Positions 45,131 to 54,849 are shown, counted from the stretch's first letter. The stretch: 64,000 bases of DNA from an uncultured Chthonomonas sp. (GCA_903859705.1 CAIONQ010000107.1:1-64000); one strand, 5' to 3'. The notes: generated by a model not told the origin, from the sequence alone. Translations and numbers: made by a program.

Positions 45131-46717
45131 ATGGTTAACAACAGTGTTGAGGCCGGAGCTCCGGTATCTGATCATAACGCCGAACTCGTAATCGTGCTGG
45201 ATTTTGGTGCGCAATATACGCAATTGATTGCGCGGCGCATTCGTGAGCAGAACGTCTATTGTGAGATCTTGCCTTTCGATACATCGCTCGCAGCTATCGC
45301 GGCAAAGCAGCCACGAGGAATAGTGTTTTCGGGCGGGCCCTCCAGTGTTTACGAAGAGGGTGCACCTCACAGCGATCCTGGAATTTATGACCTCGGCATC
45401 CCCGTGCTGGGTATTTGCTATGGCGTCCAGCTGATGTCTTACCAGTTGGGTGGAGAGGTCCGCTCTGCCGATCAGCGTGAGTATGGTGGTGCAGAACTTA
45501 CCATTATCGACCCGGATCCGCTATTTGAGGGAATTGAAAATATAGCCACGGGCCTTTCCTGCTGGATGAGCCATGGTGATAAGGTTATTACTCCTGCACC
45601 TGGCTTTAAAGTTGTAGCAACTACGGCGAGTGCGCCTGTAGCCGCCATTGTGAACGCAGAGCGCAAACTGTATGGGGTTCAGTTTCATCCGGAAGTAGCC
45701 CACACACCATTCGGCTCGCGCATGCTTCGCAACTTCCTATATGGCCCCTGTGGATGCACCGGTAAGTGGACTGCCAGCTCATTTATTAATGAAGCAATAG
45801 ACATTATCAGGGAGAGAGTTGGCGCGGCAGGAGTTATATGTGGTGTATCCGGCGGCATCGATAGCTGCTGCGTTGCAGCTCTAATGCACCGGGCAATTGG
45901 CGATCAGCTAACCTGTATTTTTGTGGACCACGGATTGCTACGTAAAGGCGAAGCTGAAGAAGTACGTGAACAGTTTGCGGCTGCATTTGGTATACGGCTT
46001 GTATATGCTGACGCACGCCAGCGGTTCATGGAGAAGCTTGCTGGCGTTTCTGATCCAGAGCGCAAGCGCAAGATTATTGGCGAAGAGTTTGTTCGCGTGT
46101 TTGAAGAGCATGCAGAATCTATATCCGGCGCAGAATTTCTTGCACAGGGAACCCTGTATCCGGACGTGATCGAGAGTGGCGGCAGCAAAGCTTCTGTTGT
46201 AATTAAGACACATCACAATGTTGGTGGACTACCGGAAGACATGACACTGAAAGTGATTGAACCGCTGCGGCTGCTGTTTAAGGACGAAGCCAGGGCCGTG
46301 GCTGCAGAGCTTGGGCTGCCAGAGAATATAGTGTGGCGGCATCCCTTCCCAGGGCCGGGGTTGGCCATTCGCATTCTTGGAGACATCACAGAAGCAAAAA
46401 TCAAGACGCTTCAGGAGGCGGATGCAATTTTCATCGAGGAGCTACGCAAAGCCGGTTTATATAAAGAAATTCGGCAGGCACTCGCTGTTCTTGCTCCGAT
46501 ACACAGTGTTGGCGTTATGGGCGATCTACGAACATACGGGAACCCAATTATCTTACGGGCTGTAACTACCGAGGACTTTATGACAGCAGACTGGGCACGT
46601 TTGCCGTATGAACTGCTGGAAAAAGTGAGTAACCGGATTGTAAACGAAGTTGCAGGCGTAAACCGCGTTGTGTACGACATCAGTTCCAAGCCGCCGGCCA
46701 CCATTGAGTGGGAGTAA
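45131..46717 (+). CDS. guaA: GMP synthase (glutamine-hydrolysing)
   Basis: GuaA aminates XMP to GMP. The 528-residue protein has a class I glutaminase domain (Cys96 in GICYG, His186 and Glu188 in FHPEV), the ATP-pyrophosphatase domain (SGGIDS, 240-245) and the C-terminal dimerisation domain ending PPATIEWE. Upstream it has its own promoter. hpt follows 55 bp later, so GMP synthesis and purine salvage are linked. Confidence 0.98.
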   Translation: MVNNSVEAGAPVSDHNAELVIVLDFGAQYTQLIARRIREQNVYCEILPFDTSLAAIAAKQPRGIVFSGGPSSVYEEGAPHSDPGIYDLGIPVLGICYGVQLMSYQLGGEVRSADQREYGGAELTIIDPDPLFEGIENIATGLSCWMSHGDKVITPAPGFKVVATTASAPVAAIVNAERKLYGVQFHPEVAHTPFGSRMLRNFLYGPCGCTGKWTASSFINEAIDIIRERVGAAGVICGVSGGIDSCCVAALMHRAIGDQLTCIFVDHGLLRKGEAEEVREQFAAAFGIRLVYADARQRFMEKLAGVSDPERKRKIIGEEFVRVFEEHAESISGAEFLAQGTLYPDVIESGGSKASVVIKTHHNVGGLPEDMTLKVIEPLRLLFKDEARAVAAELGLPENIVWRHPFPGPGLAIRILGDITEAKIKTLQEADAIFIEELRKAGLYKEIRQALAVLAPIHSVGVMGDLRTYGNPIILRAVTTEDFMTADWARLPYELLEKVSNRIVNEVAGVNRVVYDISSKPPATIEWE

Positions 46718-46772
46718 CGCGCAGGGGGAGAGGGGACCGACATGCGTTTCCGGTCGGAAGGGAAGATGACGA

Positions 46773-47312
46773 TTGCAGGTTGAAGAATACCTATCAGCAG
46801 AAACCCTGCAGGCACGCGTGCGAGAGCTTGCAGCAGAGATAGAAAGGGATTTTCCTGATCCCGATGAGCCCTTACTGCTTGTGGGGGTTCTTAAAGGTGC
46901 TTGCCTGTTTCTTGCTGATATAGTCAGGGCTATCAATCGCTCGGTAGAGATTGACTTTGTAGCAATCTCATCATACGGTGCTGCAACCACCACATCTGGT
47001 GAGGTACGAATACTGAAGGATCTTGATGCTGCCGTGCACGGCAAGCATGTGATCATAGTAGAAGACATACTGGATACGGGCCTTACGCTCAGGTTTAGTT
47101 ACCTGATTGAGGCATTAAAGGCAAGGCATGCTGCAAGCGTGCGTGTGTGTGTGCTGCTCGATAAGCCTTCGCGGAGACGTGTGGATTTACATGCGGATTA
47201 CAGGGGTTTTGAGATACCAGATGCTTTCGTAGTAGGTTATGGCATGGATTATGCTGAGAAGTATCGTAACCTGCCATATGTGGGTATACTCAAACTGGAA
47301 GCGCCAGAGTAA
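46773..47312 (+). CDS. hpt: hypoxanthine(-guanine) phosphoribosyltransferase
   Basis: A 179-residue purine salvage enzyme that uses PRPP to make IMP/GMP. The PRPP loop is VIIVEDILDTGLTL; VGVLKGACLF (PPi loop) and DFVAISSYG (flexible loop) match the family. The start is TTG 46773 with GGAAG seven bases upstream; the nearby ATG is out of frame. Confidence 0.95.
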   Translation: MQVEEYLSAETLQARVRELAAEIERDFPDPDEPLLLVGVLKGACLFLADIVRAINRSVEIDFVAISSYGAATTTSGEVRILKDLDAAVHGKHVIIVEDILDTGLTLRFSYLIEALKARHAASVRVCVLLDKPSRRRVDLHADYRGFEIPDAFVVGYGMDYAEKYRNLPYVGILKLEAPE

Positions 47313-47355
47313 ATCGGCAATTGCGAATACACCACATGTTTTTTGCATGCAGGGG

Positions 47356-47383
47356 TTGAACTGTTCGCAAGCCATGGTATACT
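47356..47383 (+). promoter_or_regulatory. sigma-70-type promoter upstream of rho
   Basis: -35 TTGAAC (47356-47361), a 16-bp spacer and -10 TATACT (47378-47383). Confidence 0.7.
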
Positions 47384-47740
47384 AAAACGTGTGAGGCAGT
47401 TTACTGATTCCTTACCACTGGTTCAGTTACTTCTCTGGATTTCCTCGCCCTCGGCCAGTAAATGGCACAGTCCATCCATTCCTCAGGCACGTGTCCCTGT
47501 ATTTTGACTGCTGGCGAATCCAGTTCCTTTTCCATCAAGTTCAACGAGTCGACAGAATACCCGACCGCGAATTAATACCCATTTACCTTTCCGCCGCTGT
47601 TAGGCCTGGCCCGGCATCACCCTGTGTGGTGTCTGCGCCCGCTACAGCGCCCCTGCACTTAGCATGTCTGAGTGCGATTGCCCGCGGAAGCGACGTTCCG
47701 CACAACGATGCACAGCAGTAAAACCGAGGTGACCAGAGGC
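47384..47740 (+). other. long untranslated leader of rho
   Basis: About 350 nt between the promoter and the rho start with no supported coding region. Rho is autoregulated through its leader in E. coli and elsewhere, and the length here allows the same. The stretch is C-rich and poor in stable hairpins, as expected for a Rho-binding leader, but no defined element is recognised. Confidence 0.5.
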
Positions 47741-49021
47741 ATGGAAGAAATCGTCAGCTTTAATCTCTCAGAGCTTGAGAACAAGAGCCTGAACGATCTA
47801 CAGGATCTCGCACGAGACCTGGGAGCGACGAGTGGAACATTAACCACTCGAAAAGACGAGCTGATATCGCGTATCCTGCAGGCTCAGGCCGACAGAAACG
47901 GGATGATCATTGCAAAAGGCGTCCTTGAAATTTTGCCAGATGGGTGGGGCTTTTTACGGAGAAGTAACTTCTCTCCTCATGCAGAAGACATCTACGTTTC
48001 GCAGACACAAATTAAGCGCTTCGGCCTCAAAACTGGTGACGATGTCACCGGCCAGGTTCGACCACCCAAGGAGTCTGAGAAGTATTTTGGGTTGCTGCGG
48101 GTGGAAGCTGTAAACGGTGTTGATCCGGATGTAGCTCGCAACCGCGCCAACTTTGATGACCTCACCCCCATCTACCCCCTTGAGCGCATCCAGCTTGAAA
48201 CTACCCGCAATGAAATGACAGGCCGTATAATGGACCTTATTTGCCCGGTAGGCAAAGGTCAGCGCGGTATGATTGTTGCGCAGCCTAAGGCTGGTAAGAC
48301 CACGATCCTCAAAACGATTGCGAACGCGATTGCCACTAACCATCCAGAATGTGTGCTAATTGTGCTTCTCATCGATGAGCGCCCAGAAGAAGTTACAGAC
48401 ATCCGGCGCTTTGTGAAGGGTGAGGTTATCAGCTCAACCTTTGATGAAACCCCGGACAACCATATGCGCGTAGCCGATATGGTGCTTGAGCAGGCTAAAA
48501 GGCTGGCTGAGAGCAAGCGAGATGTGGTTGTGCTGATGGATAGCCTAACGCGCTACACCAGAGCATCCAACCTTACGGTTACCCCAAGCGGACGAACCCT
48601 CGCGGGCGGCCTTGATCCTGCCGCACTGTACAGGCCAAAGCGCTTCTTTGGAGCAGCTCGAAACATTGAAGAGGGTGGGAGCCTTACCATCCTTGCTACT
48701 GCACTTGTAGAAACGGGAAGCCGCATGGACGACCTCATTTTTGAGGAGTACAAAGGCACCGGTAACATGGAAGTAGAATTGGATCGTAGCCTGGCGGATA
48801 AGCGTATCTTCCCGGCAATCTCATTGCGCAGCAGCACCCGGCACGATGAATTGCTGTACGATGAAGAAACGTATAAGCAAATTGGCAAGCTTCGCCGACT
48901 TCTGCACGGTCTGGACCCTATGGAGGCAACAGAACTGCTCAAAGAGCGCCTGCAGCACACAAAAACCAATAAAGAGTTCCTCTTGATGGTAGATAAAACC
49001 ATTAAGGGATCTGGTGATTAG
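47741..49021 (+). CDS. rho: transcription termination factor Rho
   Basis: A hexameric RNA-dependent helicase. The start at ATG 47741 has GAGGTG nine bases upstream. The N-terminal helical Rho_N domain (SLNDLQDLARDLG), the cold-shock-like RNA-binding domain (GVLEILPDGWGFLRR) and the RecA-like ATPase (Walker A AQPKAGKTT, Walker B DVVVLMDSLTRY) are complete in 426 residues, with no large insertion. A DUF151 nuclease gene follows. Confidence 0.98.
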   Translation: MEEIVSFNLSELENKSLNDLQDLARDLGATSGTLTTRKDELISRILQAQADRNGMIIAKGVLEILPDGWGFLRRSNFSPHAEDIYVSQTQIKRFGLKTGDDVTGQVRPPKESEKYFGLLRVEAVNGVDPDVARNRANFDDLTPIYPLERIQLETTRNEMTGRIMDLICPVGKGQRGMIVAQPKAGKTTILKTIANAIATNHPECVLIVLLIDERPEEVTDIRRFVKGEVISSTFDETPDNHMRVADMVLEQAKRLAESKRDVVVLMDSLTRYTRASNLTVTPSGRTLAGGLDPAALYRPKRFFGAARNIEEGGSLTILATALVETGSRMDDLIFEEYKGTGNMEVELDRSLADKRIFPAISLRSSTRHDELLYDEETYKQIGKLRRLLHGLDPMEATELLKERLQHTKTNKEFLLMVDKTIKGSGD

Positions 49022-49151
49022 TAGAGCTGCCCACTGACATATGTGTCAGGGCAACGCATGTTTCTGGTTTCTCGGAATGATGTGAAATCCGCGGTCGACT
49101 CCCGTCGTTTTTACGTCAGCCGAGAAACCCTACAGCGTGAGGTCACCTCCC

Positions 49152-49697
49152 GTGGGAAATGATTTTAAAGACTTGTTTGGGGATTGGCCATCAGAACCAA
49201 ACCCAGAGCGTGGATATGCTTTTGACGACAGTGCGCCGGAGCTCGAAAATAGAACTCCCAGTCCACTGTCTGTTTCTGAATGCAGTGTAGTAAACGTGTA
49301 TGAAGTTTGCTACGAGAACCTTGACGGAGACACAAAGTCCTCGAGGACAACCTTTGTGTTATTACAGGATGATAATGGCCGAGAACTCCGGATATTTGTA
49401 ATGCCGGATATTGCCGTTGCTATCCAAAATGCACTGGAACACGTGGAACCTGACCGGCCATCGACACATGATCTTTTAAAGAATGTGATTGAATCGTTGG
49501 ACGCAAAAGTAACACGCATCACAGTGGACGACATGTGGCATGGAACGCCCTACGCCAAAATCTCGATAAACTGCCATGGTACAGAAGTAGAGATAGACTC
49601 CAGGCCGAGTGATGCTATTGCAATAGCGCTTCGGTTTAACGCACGTATTTTTGTAGCCGATGCTGTTCTGGATGCCAACGAGGCAGAGGCTGGATAG
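49152..49697 (+). CDS. DUF151 (bifunctional nuclease) family protein
   Basis: A 181-residue protein with the DUF151 core: RELRIFVMPDIAVAIQNAL, RPSTHDLLKNVIESL, TPYAKISI and DSRPSDAIAIALRFNA. Plant BBD and some bacterial relatives have been reported to cut DNA and RNA; in most bacteria the role is unknown. The N-terminal 40 residues are acidic and probably disordered. GTG 49152 with GAGGT eight bases upstream is preferred over GTG 49137. Confidence 0.85.
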   Translation: MGNDFKDLFGDWPSEPNPERGYAFDDSAPELENRTPSPLSVSECSVVNVYEVCYENLDGDTKSSRTTFVLLQDDNGRELRIFVMPDIAVAIQNALEHVEPDRPSTHDLLKNVIESLDAKVTRITVDDMWHGTPYAKISINCHGTEVEIDSRPSDAIAIALRFNARIFVADAVLDANEAEAG

Positions 49698-49723
49698 AGT
49701 GGGGGATGGACCCCACTCTATCC
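49692..49723 (+). terminator. terminator overlapping the DUF151 stop codon
   Basis: A perfect 13-bp stem, GGATAGAGTGGGG (49692-49704) with CCCCACTCTATCC (49711-49723), loop GATGGA. The left arm contains the TAG stop codon. The T-tract is weak. Confidence 0.7.
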
Positions 49724-50352
49724 TAAGATGTATTTAGATCTTTAATTCGCTGTAGAAATTTATTGTTCTTTGCTATACGGGTAGTACACGCCTTCCGATT
49801 TTTGCGCCCTATTCCAATGCACTTCCCGTAATCACGAACGTTGCTGCGAGTCCCGCATTGCTCTTTAATCATGGGCTTAGCCTGGCAAAAGTACTACGAT
49901 TTACAGCTTTGACCAGATGAACCGTATGTAGCCTCAACATCCACCGTTACAACACGATGCAGCCACTGGCAACCTCACAGATTTCCATTAGCTGGCATCA
50001 CACAGAATTCAAAGCAGGGGATTGCACATCTTACAGCACATGCAGTAGGTGAGACGTGCACTAGTGCCACGGATCAGTCATGGCACTTCCGCTTCGCCTG
50101 CCTCCATGGCACGGCTGAACCCAGGTTCAGAAACTGTGAATTTCTCTGGAATTACAACGTCCGATAATACATGGTATGTGATAATTATATCTGATTTGGA
50201 ACCTTTGAATGGGTTTTCTTCGGAAAATTGAGTTGATTGTGCCGATTGTGGGATTGCCCTCTCGGTAATGCAGTGATTAGCGTTTATACCGGTATAATTG
50301 GGATGTTACGCAGGTTCTTCATTTCTTCCGTCCGTGGCGTTGGAGTGGATTT
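49724..50352. other. gene-free stretch before the GH99-like gene
   Basis: About 630 bp with no convincing gene. One 60-codon frame (50049-50231) lacks a ribosome-binding site and any homology I can recognise. The last 150 bp are AT-rich and must include the promoter of the next gene. CATGGCAC occurs twice (50077 and 50106 areas), probably by chance. Confidence 0.5.
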
Positions 50353-51594
50353 ATGGCGTTTGTGGGATCTGCAACTATTTGTCGTAAAATTGCCTGTACA
50401 CTTTTCTGGCTTATCATTTTTACAAACCCGTCGCAAGCCCAGGTGCGCGGGCGCATTGCGAATGAAGGATTTCGGGATAGTCCGATTTATGGAAGTTTGT
50501 TTTTTGCAGGTCCCGCCAACCCTTCTTCACTGCCTCTGTATTCTCGCCATCCGAAAGATATCAGGTCGTTACAATGGACCGCTAAAGGAATACGACAGAC
50601 ATTAACTTTGATGCGTAATATCGGGTTGAATACCTTCTTTTTATCCTATTGGGGGCATGATGGCGAAACTGATAAATGGTCTCCAACGCTGATGTTCTCC
50701 CGCAGGCGATGGCCCGAGGATACTGGTACCTCAAAGTACTCTGATCTAGAACAGGTTACCGAAGTTAGATCGTTTTTTGGGGTAGCTGAGCAGAACCGCT
50801 TGTTTGTGTGCCCATTAATCGAGGTAAGTCCGGCAAATCGGTTTTGGAATGATTTTCCAACCAACTTAGATAATCTCGTTTCACGGTGTTCATGGTTGCT
50901 GGCTAATATGGGCAATCAGCCAAACTGGCTAAAGCTCTACGATGTAAATGGTGTTTCGAGGGTAGCCATTCGATTGATTGAGACGATACATGATCGTCCC
51001 ATTGATCCCGATGAGTTTGCGGCAGGGTTTGTACGCGCATCTGATGCCATATTCCGTAAGACGGGCTATCGAGTTGGGTTCATTATTGATCCAAAGTCTT
51101 TGCCCGGTTATGGTTCAGAATACGGCCCAACTGTTCCTGCGATGCTTGCATGTTCGGCGGTATTAGCGGTGGCTCCATACAATATATGTAATCAGGGAAC
51201 GGCCAGACCAGAAAGTGGCGTTCAGATTACTGAAGCTGACAGGTTAACCCATGCTCGGGATTTGTTAGCTAAATGGCAGCAGCCTGGCGTGCCTCTTGTG
51301 GTACCCATTATGCCTGGATATGATGCTCGGTATGTTTTCCCGGATGCAGGTGTTTTTGGGTTTAACGATAACTGGCGGCACCGAGAGAGGGAACTTGCAA
51401 TAGCGTTTGGTACTGCAGGCATTAATATAGACTGCTGGAATGGCTGGTCGGAGGGGTATGGTATCCCCCCTACCCTAGAGGCTGGCGATACGGATTTGAG
51501 GTGGGCAAAAGGATGCGTTGAGGCTTTGAAGTTAAAGTTTAAAAAACAAAAAGGGATCTTGCCTTCTAAAGAAAAGAAGGCAAGATCCCTTTGA
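50353..51594 (+). CDS. secreted GH99/GH71-like glycosidase-type protein
   Basis: A 413-residue protein with a signal peptide (about 1-29, ending NPSQA). The TIM-barrel-like body contains GLNTFFLSYWGHDGETDKW and ends in INIDCWNGWSEGYGIPPTLE, the WN.W.E...I.P pattern of GH99, GH71 and related endo-acting families. A catalytic assignment is not possible by eye. The gene looks richer in A/T than its neighbours. Its last 15 codons (KKQKGILPSKEKKARSL) are spelled by a terminator hairpin that serves the opposite strand. Confidence 0.68.
   Translation: MAFVGSATICRKIACTLFWLIIFTNPSQAQVRGRIANEGFRDSPIYGSLFFAGPANPSSLPLYSRHPKDIRSLQWTAKGIRQTLTLMRNIGLNTFFLSYWGHDGETDKWSPTLMFSRRRWPEDTGTSKYSDLEQVTEVRSFFGVAEQNRLFVCPLIEVSPANRFWNDFPTNLDNLVSRCSWLLANMGNQPNWLKLYDVNGVSRVAIRLIETIHDRPIDPDEFAAGFVRASDAIFRKTGYRVGFIIDPKSLPGYGSEYGPTVPAMLACSAVLAVAPYNICNQGTARPESGVQITEADRLTHARDLLAKWQQPGVPLVVPIMPGYDARYVFPDAGVFGFNDNWRHRERELAIAFGTAGINIDCWNGWSEGYGIPPTLEAGDTDLRWAKGCVEALKLKFKKQKGILPSKEKKARSL
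51550..51592 (-). terminator. terminator for the minus-strand genes, inside the 3' end of the GH99-like gene
   Basis: A perfect 17-bp stem, 51550-51566 with 51576-51592, and a 9-nt loop. Read on the minus strand it is followed by TTTTTGTTTTTT, a classic U-tract. Read on the plus strand it encodes the C-terminus of the GH99-like protein and ends in its stop codon. Confidence 0.88.
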
Positions 51595-51645
51595 TTATAC
51601 AAACCGGCTTAAACCCGCGTATGGTCCGAGATTGACAAAGTGCCA

Positions 51646-51855
51646 CTACCCGATAACGCGTGTTTCTATTTCCTGAAGCTTGTCGTAACAGTCCGTAAGA
51701 ACTTGTTTCAGGTGCCGATGGTCTGTTTCGGCGATGGATTCGTGCTGAATGTCCCCGTTGCGGAACTTCCATAGTGCTGCCGCAGCTACAATACCTGCAG
51801 CGGCAGCAGCTATACTGGCACCAATCAGTATGGCCGTTCTTTTTTCAGTTGCCAA
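51646..51855 (-). CDS. small single-pass membrane protein
   Basis: A 69-residue protein: short basic N-terminus, an Ala-rich membrane segment (about 8-29) and a charged helical tail (LKQVLTDCYDKLQEIETRV). Start codon TTG 51855, with only a weak ribosome-binding site. The tail's heptad pattern suggests a coiled coil. It lies 53 bp downstream of the response regulator gene and shares its terminator. No family is recognised. Confidence 0.55.
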   Translation of the reverse strand: MATEKRTAILIGASIAAAAAGIVAAAALWKFRNGDIQHESIAETDHRHLKQVLTDCYDKLQEIETRVIG

Positions 51856-51908
51856 CGGTCGTTTCGCTTTCCACTAGGGCACAGCATCGCGCCAATCTGC
51901 CAGACAAC

Positions 51909-52331
51909 TTAGCTGTTGCTGCTGCCCAGATCGTACACTTTGCTATCGCCATCGCTGTCATCTGCGGAGGAGAAAATTCGCTTTACAAACGTGATAAGTT
52001 CCATCGGGTTAAATGGCTTGGTTAGGTAGCAGTCAACACCACTGGACCAGCCTCTGAACACGTCTGCATCCTGAGCTTTTGCCGTCAGCATAATGACCGG
52101 AAGGTCTCGTGTTGACTGGTTCTTACGGAGGTTCTGAAGGACTTCGAAACCATCCATGTATGGCATCATGACATCGAGGACCACCAGGTCGGGCTGCTCA
52201 GATGCAACCTTCTCAAGGGCATCTTTACCATCAAATGCAGTTACAACCTGATACCCTGCCCGCTCAAGGTTGACTTGAACAAGCCGTACAATATGGCGCT
52301 CATCGTCTACAGCCAGAATCTTCTTCGGCAT
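51909..52331 (-). CDS. stand-alone response regulator receiver protein
   Basis: A 140-residue CheY-like receiver: acidic pocket DDE (9-11), phospho-acceptor Asp53 (VLDVMMP), Thr83 and Lys105 (LTKPF). After the receiver comes an acidic tail (SSADDSDGDSK) and no DNA-binding domain, so it acts through protein contacts. No histidine kinase gene is in the window. It has its own promoter and GAGGG before the ATG. Confidence 0.93.
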   Translation of the reverse strand: MPKKILAVDDERHIVRLVQVNLERAGYQVVTAFDGKDALEKVASEQPDLVVLDVMMPYMDGFEVLQNLRKNQSTRDLPVIMLTAKAQDADVFRGWSSGVDCYLTKPFNPMELITFVKRIFSSADDSDGDSKVYDLGSSNS

Positions 52332-52456
52332 GATTCCCTCTCTTCTCCGCTATTCTCTAACGATATTGGTATTGTTGCCGCAGGCTGGAATACTTCCAGG
52401 CTCTCACGGCCAATTCTGTTGAGATATAGTCCGCAGTGGTTATCACTCTGACACGA

Positions 52457-52485
52457 AGTATATCATAACGATAGATTGGTGTCAA
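52457..52485 (-). promoter_or_regulatory. sigma-70-type promoter of the response regulator
   Basis: Minus strand: perfect -35 TTGACA (52480-52485), a 17-bp spacer and -10 TATACT (52457-52462). The -35 overlaps the lipM stop codon, and about 125 bp separates it from the response regulator start. Confidence 0.82.
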
Positions 52486-53318
52486 TTGAGCTCGGTCGTG
52501 TTAAGCAACCGAAGACTTCCTTTTGTCCATTCTTCGCGTCCGTACCGCGTCTCTACCAGCTGGATTACCCTGGATAACTCATCGTTACTCAGGTGGCAAT
52601 TCCGCTCTGGCTCGTTGCCTCCATACGTACCTGTCCAGCAACCCACTATAGCTTCTGTTAGTTCGCTGGCATTCAACTGCTTCACGGAGTCTGGTGCCAC
52701 ATGTGAGCCCAGAAACACATCGCTGGCAAGCTGTTGTTGATCCAGCTGTAAGCTCTTTGTCCAGAGTGGCACAGATGCCTGAAACAGAATGCTGTCTTCT
52801 GAGAGATGCATTGCGCCGCCTAATACTTTAATGCCGCTGGCAACCAAATCTGAACTGGCAACCATGGCAAAACAGTCTCCAGTGGCACTGGCAGCATCCC
52901 TTCGGCAATTTAACGAAGTACCGGGTGCAGCCACTACGCCTGCTGCGGCTATTGCGGCCGAAAGCACATCCGTTATCATACTATACAGTTGTTTGATGGG
53001 TGGAATTACACCTGGCTGCAATCCTAGATGTGACGTTTTGCACACAACCGACAATGTGAGGTCATCACCGTGCAATATACCTCTTCCACCGGTAATGCGC
53101 CTTACAAGTGGCAAGCCACTTCTGGCTGCGGCATCCAACGAAATTGTGCGAGCAATGCTCTGAAATCGCCCAAGGGTAACTGCTGGCGAGTTCCATGTGT
53201 AAAGGCGAAGGACAGGGGAATCCCCTGCCCTTAAGCCATTAAGCAGCACTTCGTCCACGGCCATATTTTCCGCGGCACTATCGCTTCCATACTCCAGCAC
53301 TCGCCACGTTGCACTCAA
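52482..53318 (-). CDS. lipM: octanoyltransferase, LipM type (lipoate ligase fold)
   Basis: The 278-residue protein has the biotin/lipoate ligase fold. RRITGGRGILHGDDLTLSV matches the LipM/LplA substrate loop, Cys149 in GDCF aligns with the LipM acyl-enzyme cysteine, and Lys164 in GIKVLGGA is the conserved lysine. LipM moves octanoate from acyl carrier protein to GcvH, after which LipL and LipA complete lipoylation. A place directly after the glycine cleavage genes (9-bp gap) fits that role well. The start is TTG 53318. Lipoate-protein ligase activity remains an alternative. Confidence 0.8.
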   Translation of the reverse strand: MSATWRVLEYGSDSAAENMAVDEVLLNGLRAGDSPVLRLYTWNSPAVTLGRFQSIARTISLDAAARSGLPLVRRITGGRGILHGDDLTLSVVCKTSHLGLQPGVIPPIKQLYSMITDVLSAAIAAAGVVAAPGTSLNCRRDAASATGDCFAMVASSDLVASGIKVLGGAMHLSEDSILFQASVPLWTKSLQLDQQQLASDVFLGSHVAPDSVKQLNASELTEAIVGCWTGTYGGNEPERNCHLSNDELSRVIQLVETRYGREEWTKGSLRLLNTTELN

Positions 53319-53327
53319 GTGAGGGCC

Positions 53328-54809
53328 CTATTCCGTTGCAGTAAAGATCGGCTCATATCGCAGATCCAGATTCTTAACGGCATATGTTTCGTCAAGTCTG
53401 GAAACTACAGTGTTATGAGGTGCTGTCTTTAACAGCTCCGGATTGTCTTTGGCTTCTTCTGCAATCTTAATCATCACATCGATGAAGTGATCCAGAGTCT
53501 GCTTGCTTTCCGTTTCGGTTGGCTCTATCATCAGTGCTTCGGGAACAATCAGCGGGAAGTAGTTTGTAGGCGGATGAAGCCCATAATCCATCAACCGCTT
53601 AGAAATGTCCATTGCGCGCACTCCAGATTGAACTTTCTGGCGCGTTGCCGAAAGTACAACTTCATGCATGCAAACCTGGTTGTCGAACGCAACTTCGTAA
53701 TGGTCAGCCAGGCGGGCTCGAATGTAGTTTGCATTCAGCACGGCATTCTCGCCAACTTCCCGAATTCCACGGGCGCCGAGCGTACGGATGTACGTATATG
53801 CACGCACAGCTAGCAAAAAGGCACCGTAGAATGAGTGGATTCTACCAATGGATTGCGGTCGATTTGCATCGAGCGTGTAAGTTGCCTGGTCCCCTACCAC
53901 GCTCTTCACCACATGTGGCGTAGGCAGGTACGGCTCCAGAATTTTCTTAACGCTAACCGCGCCACAACCTGGCCCACCACCGCCGTGTGGCGTAGAGAAG
54001 GTTTTGTGCAGGTTGAAGTGCATTACGTCAAAACCCATATCGCCAGGACGTGTTAGGCCAAGCATGGCATTCATGTTTGCGCCATCACAGTACACGAGGC
54101 CACCAACAGAGTGAACCAGTTCGCAGATCCGGCGGATATCACTTTCAAACAGACCAACCGTATTCGGGTTGGTGAGCATGAAAGCAGCTACGTTGCCATC
54201 CAGCGCCTTTTCCAGGGCTGCAATGTCCGTTCTGCCACTATCGTTGCCCGGGATGCCTTTTACCTTAAAGTTACACCGTGCTGCGCTGGCAGGGTTGGTG
54301 CCGTGGGCGGCATCTGGGATAACCACGATATTGCGGTGCGCCTCGCCACGTTCGGCGTGGTAAGCCTTAACCATCATCATGGCCAGCAACTCACCATGAG
54401 CGCCAGCTGATGGCTGCAGCGTGGTTGCATCCATTCCACAAATTTCAGCCAGCATAGACTGAAGCTCATAGATAAGCTGTAATGCGCCCTGCGCAGTTTC
54501 CTCAGGCTGCAGAGGGTGCAGGCCTGCGAAGCCCGGCATGGCTGCCGTCTTCTCGTTCACTTTTGGGTTGTACTTCATCGTGCAGGAGCCCAGTGGGTAG
54601 AATCCAGCATCGATGGAGTAGTTTCGGTGAGAAAGGCCAGTGAAGTGCCGAACTACATCCAGTTCACTCACTTCTGGCAATGGCAGTGAAGTTCTCAGCG
54701 CCCCTGCGCCAAGAGTCTCGGCTGCATCTACCCTGGGAACATCACACTCGGGTAGATTAGCGCCGGTACGTCCCCGGCGGCTCTTTTCAAATATCGTCTG
54801 GTGCGGCAA
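53328..54809 (-). CDS. gcvPB: glycine decarboxylase P-protein, subunit 2
   Basis: The PLP-binding half of the split P-protein, 493 residues. The PLP lysine is in FNLHKTFSTPHGGGGPG, with LGSCTMKYNPK and LQPSAGAHGE near the N-terminus. With GcvPA it decarboxylates glycine and loads the aminomethyl group onto lipoyl-GcvH. The start is TTG 54809 with AGGG eight bases upstream; gcvPA ends 40 bp before. Confidence 0.97.
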   Translation of the reverse strand: MPHQTIFEKSRRGRTGANLPECDVPRVDAAETLGAGALRTSLPLPEVSELDVVRHFTGLSHRNYSIDAGFYPLGSCTMKYNPKVNEKTAAMPGFAGLHPLQPEETAQGALQLIYELQSMLAEICGMDATTLQPSAGAHGELLAMMMVKAYHAERGEAHRNIVVIPDAAHGTNPASAARCNFKVKGIPGNDSGRTDIAALEKALDGNVAAFMLTNPNTVGLFESDIRRICELVHSVGGLVYCDGANMNAMLGLTRPGDMGFDVMHFNLHKTFSTPHGGGGPGCGAVSVKKILEPYLPTPHVVKSVVGDQATYTLDANRPQSIGRIHSFYGAFLLAVRAYTYIRTLGARGIREVGENAVLNANYIRARLADHYEVAFDNQVCMHEVVLSATRQKVQSGVRAMDISKRLMDYGLHPPTNYFPLIVPEALMIEPTETESKQTLDHFIDVMIKIAEEAKDNPELLKTAPHNTVVSRLDETYAVKNLDLRYEPIFTATE

Positions 54810-54849
54810 TGTGTTGACCCTGTATCCGTAACTAACTGCTTATCATCCG

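Noticed and set aside
50049-50231. 60-codon open frame before the GH99-like gene
   Set aside because: No ribosome-binding site, no recognisable family, low-information composition. It could be a gene remnant but cannot be supported.
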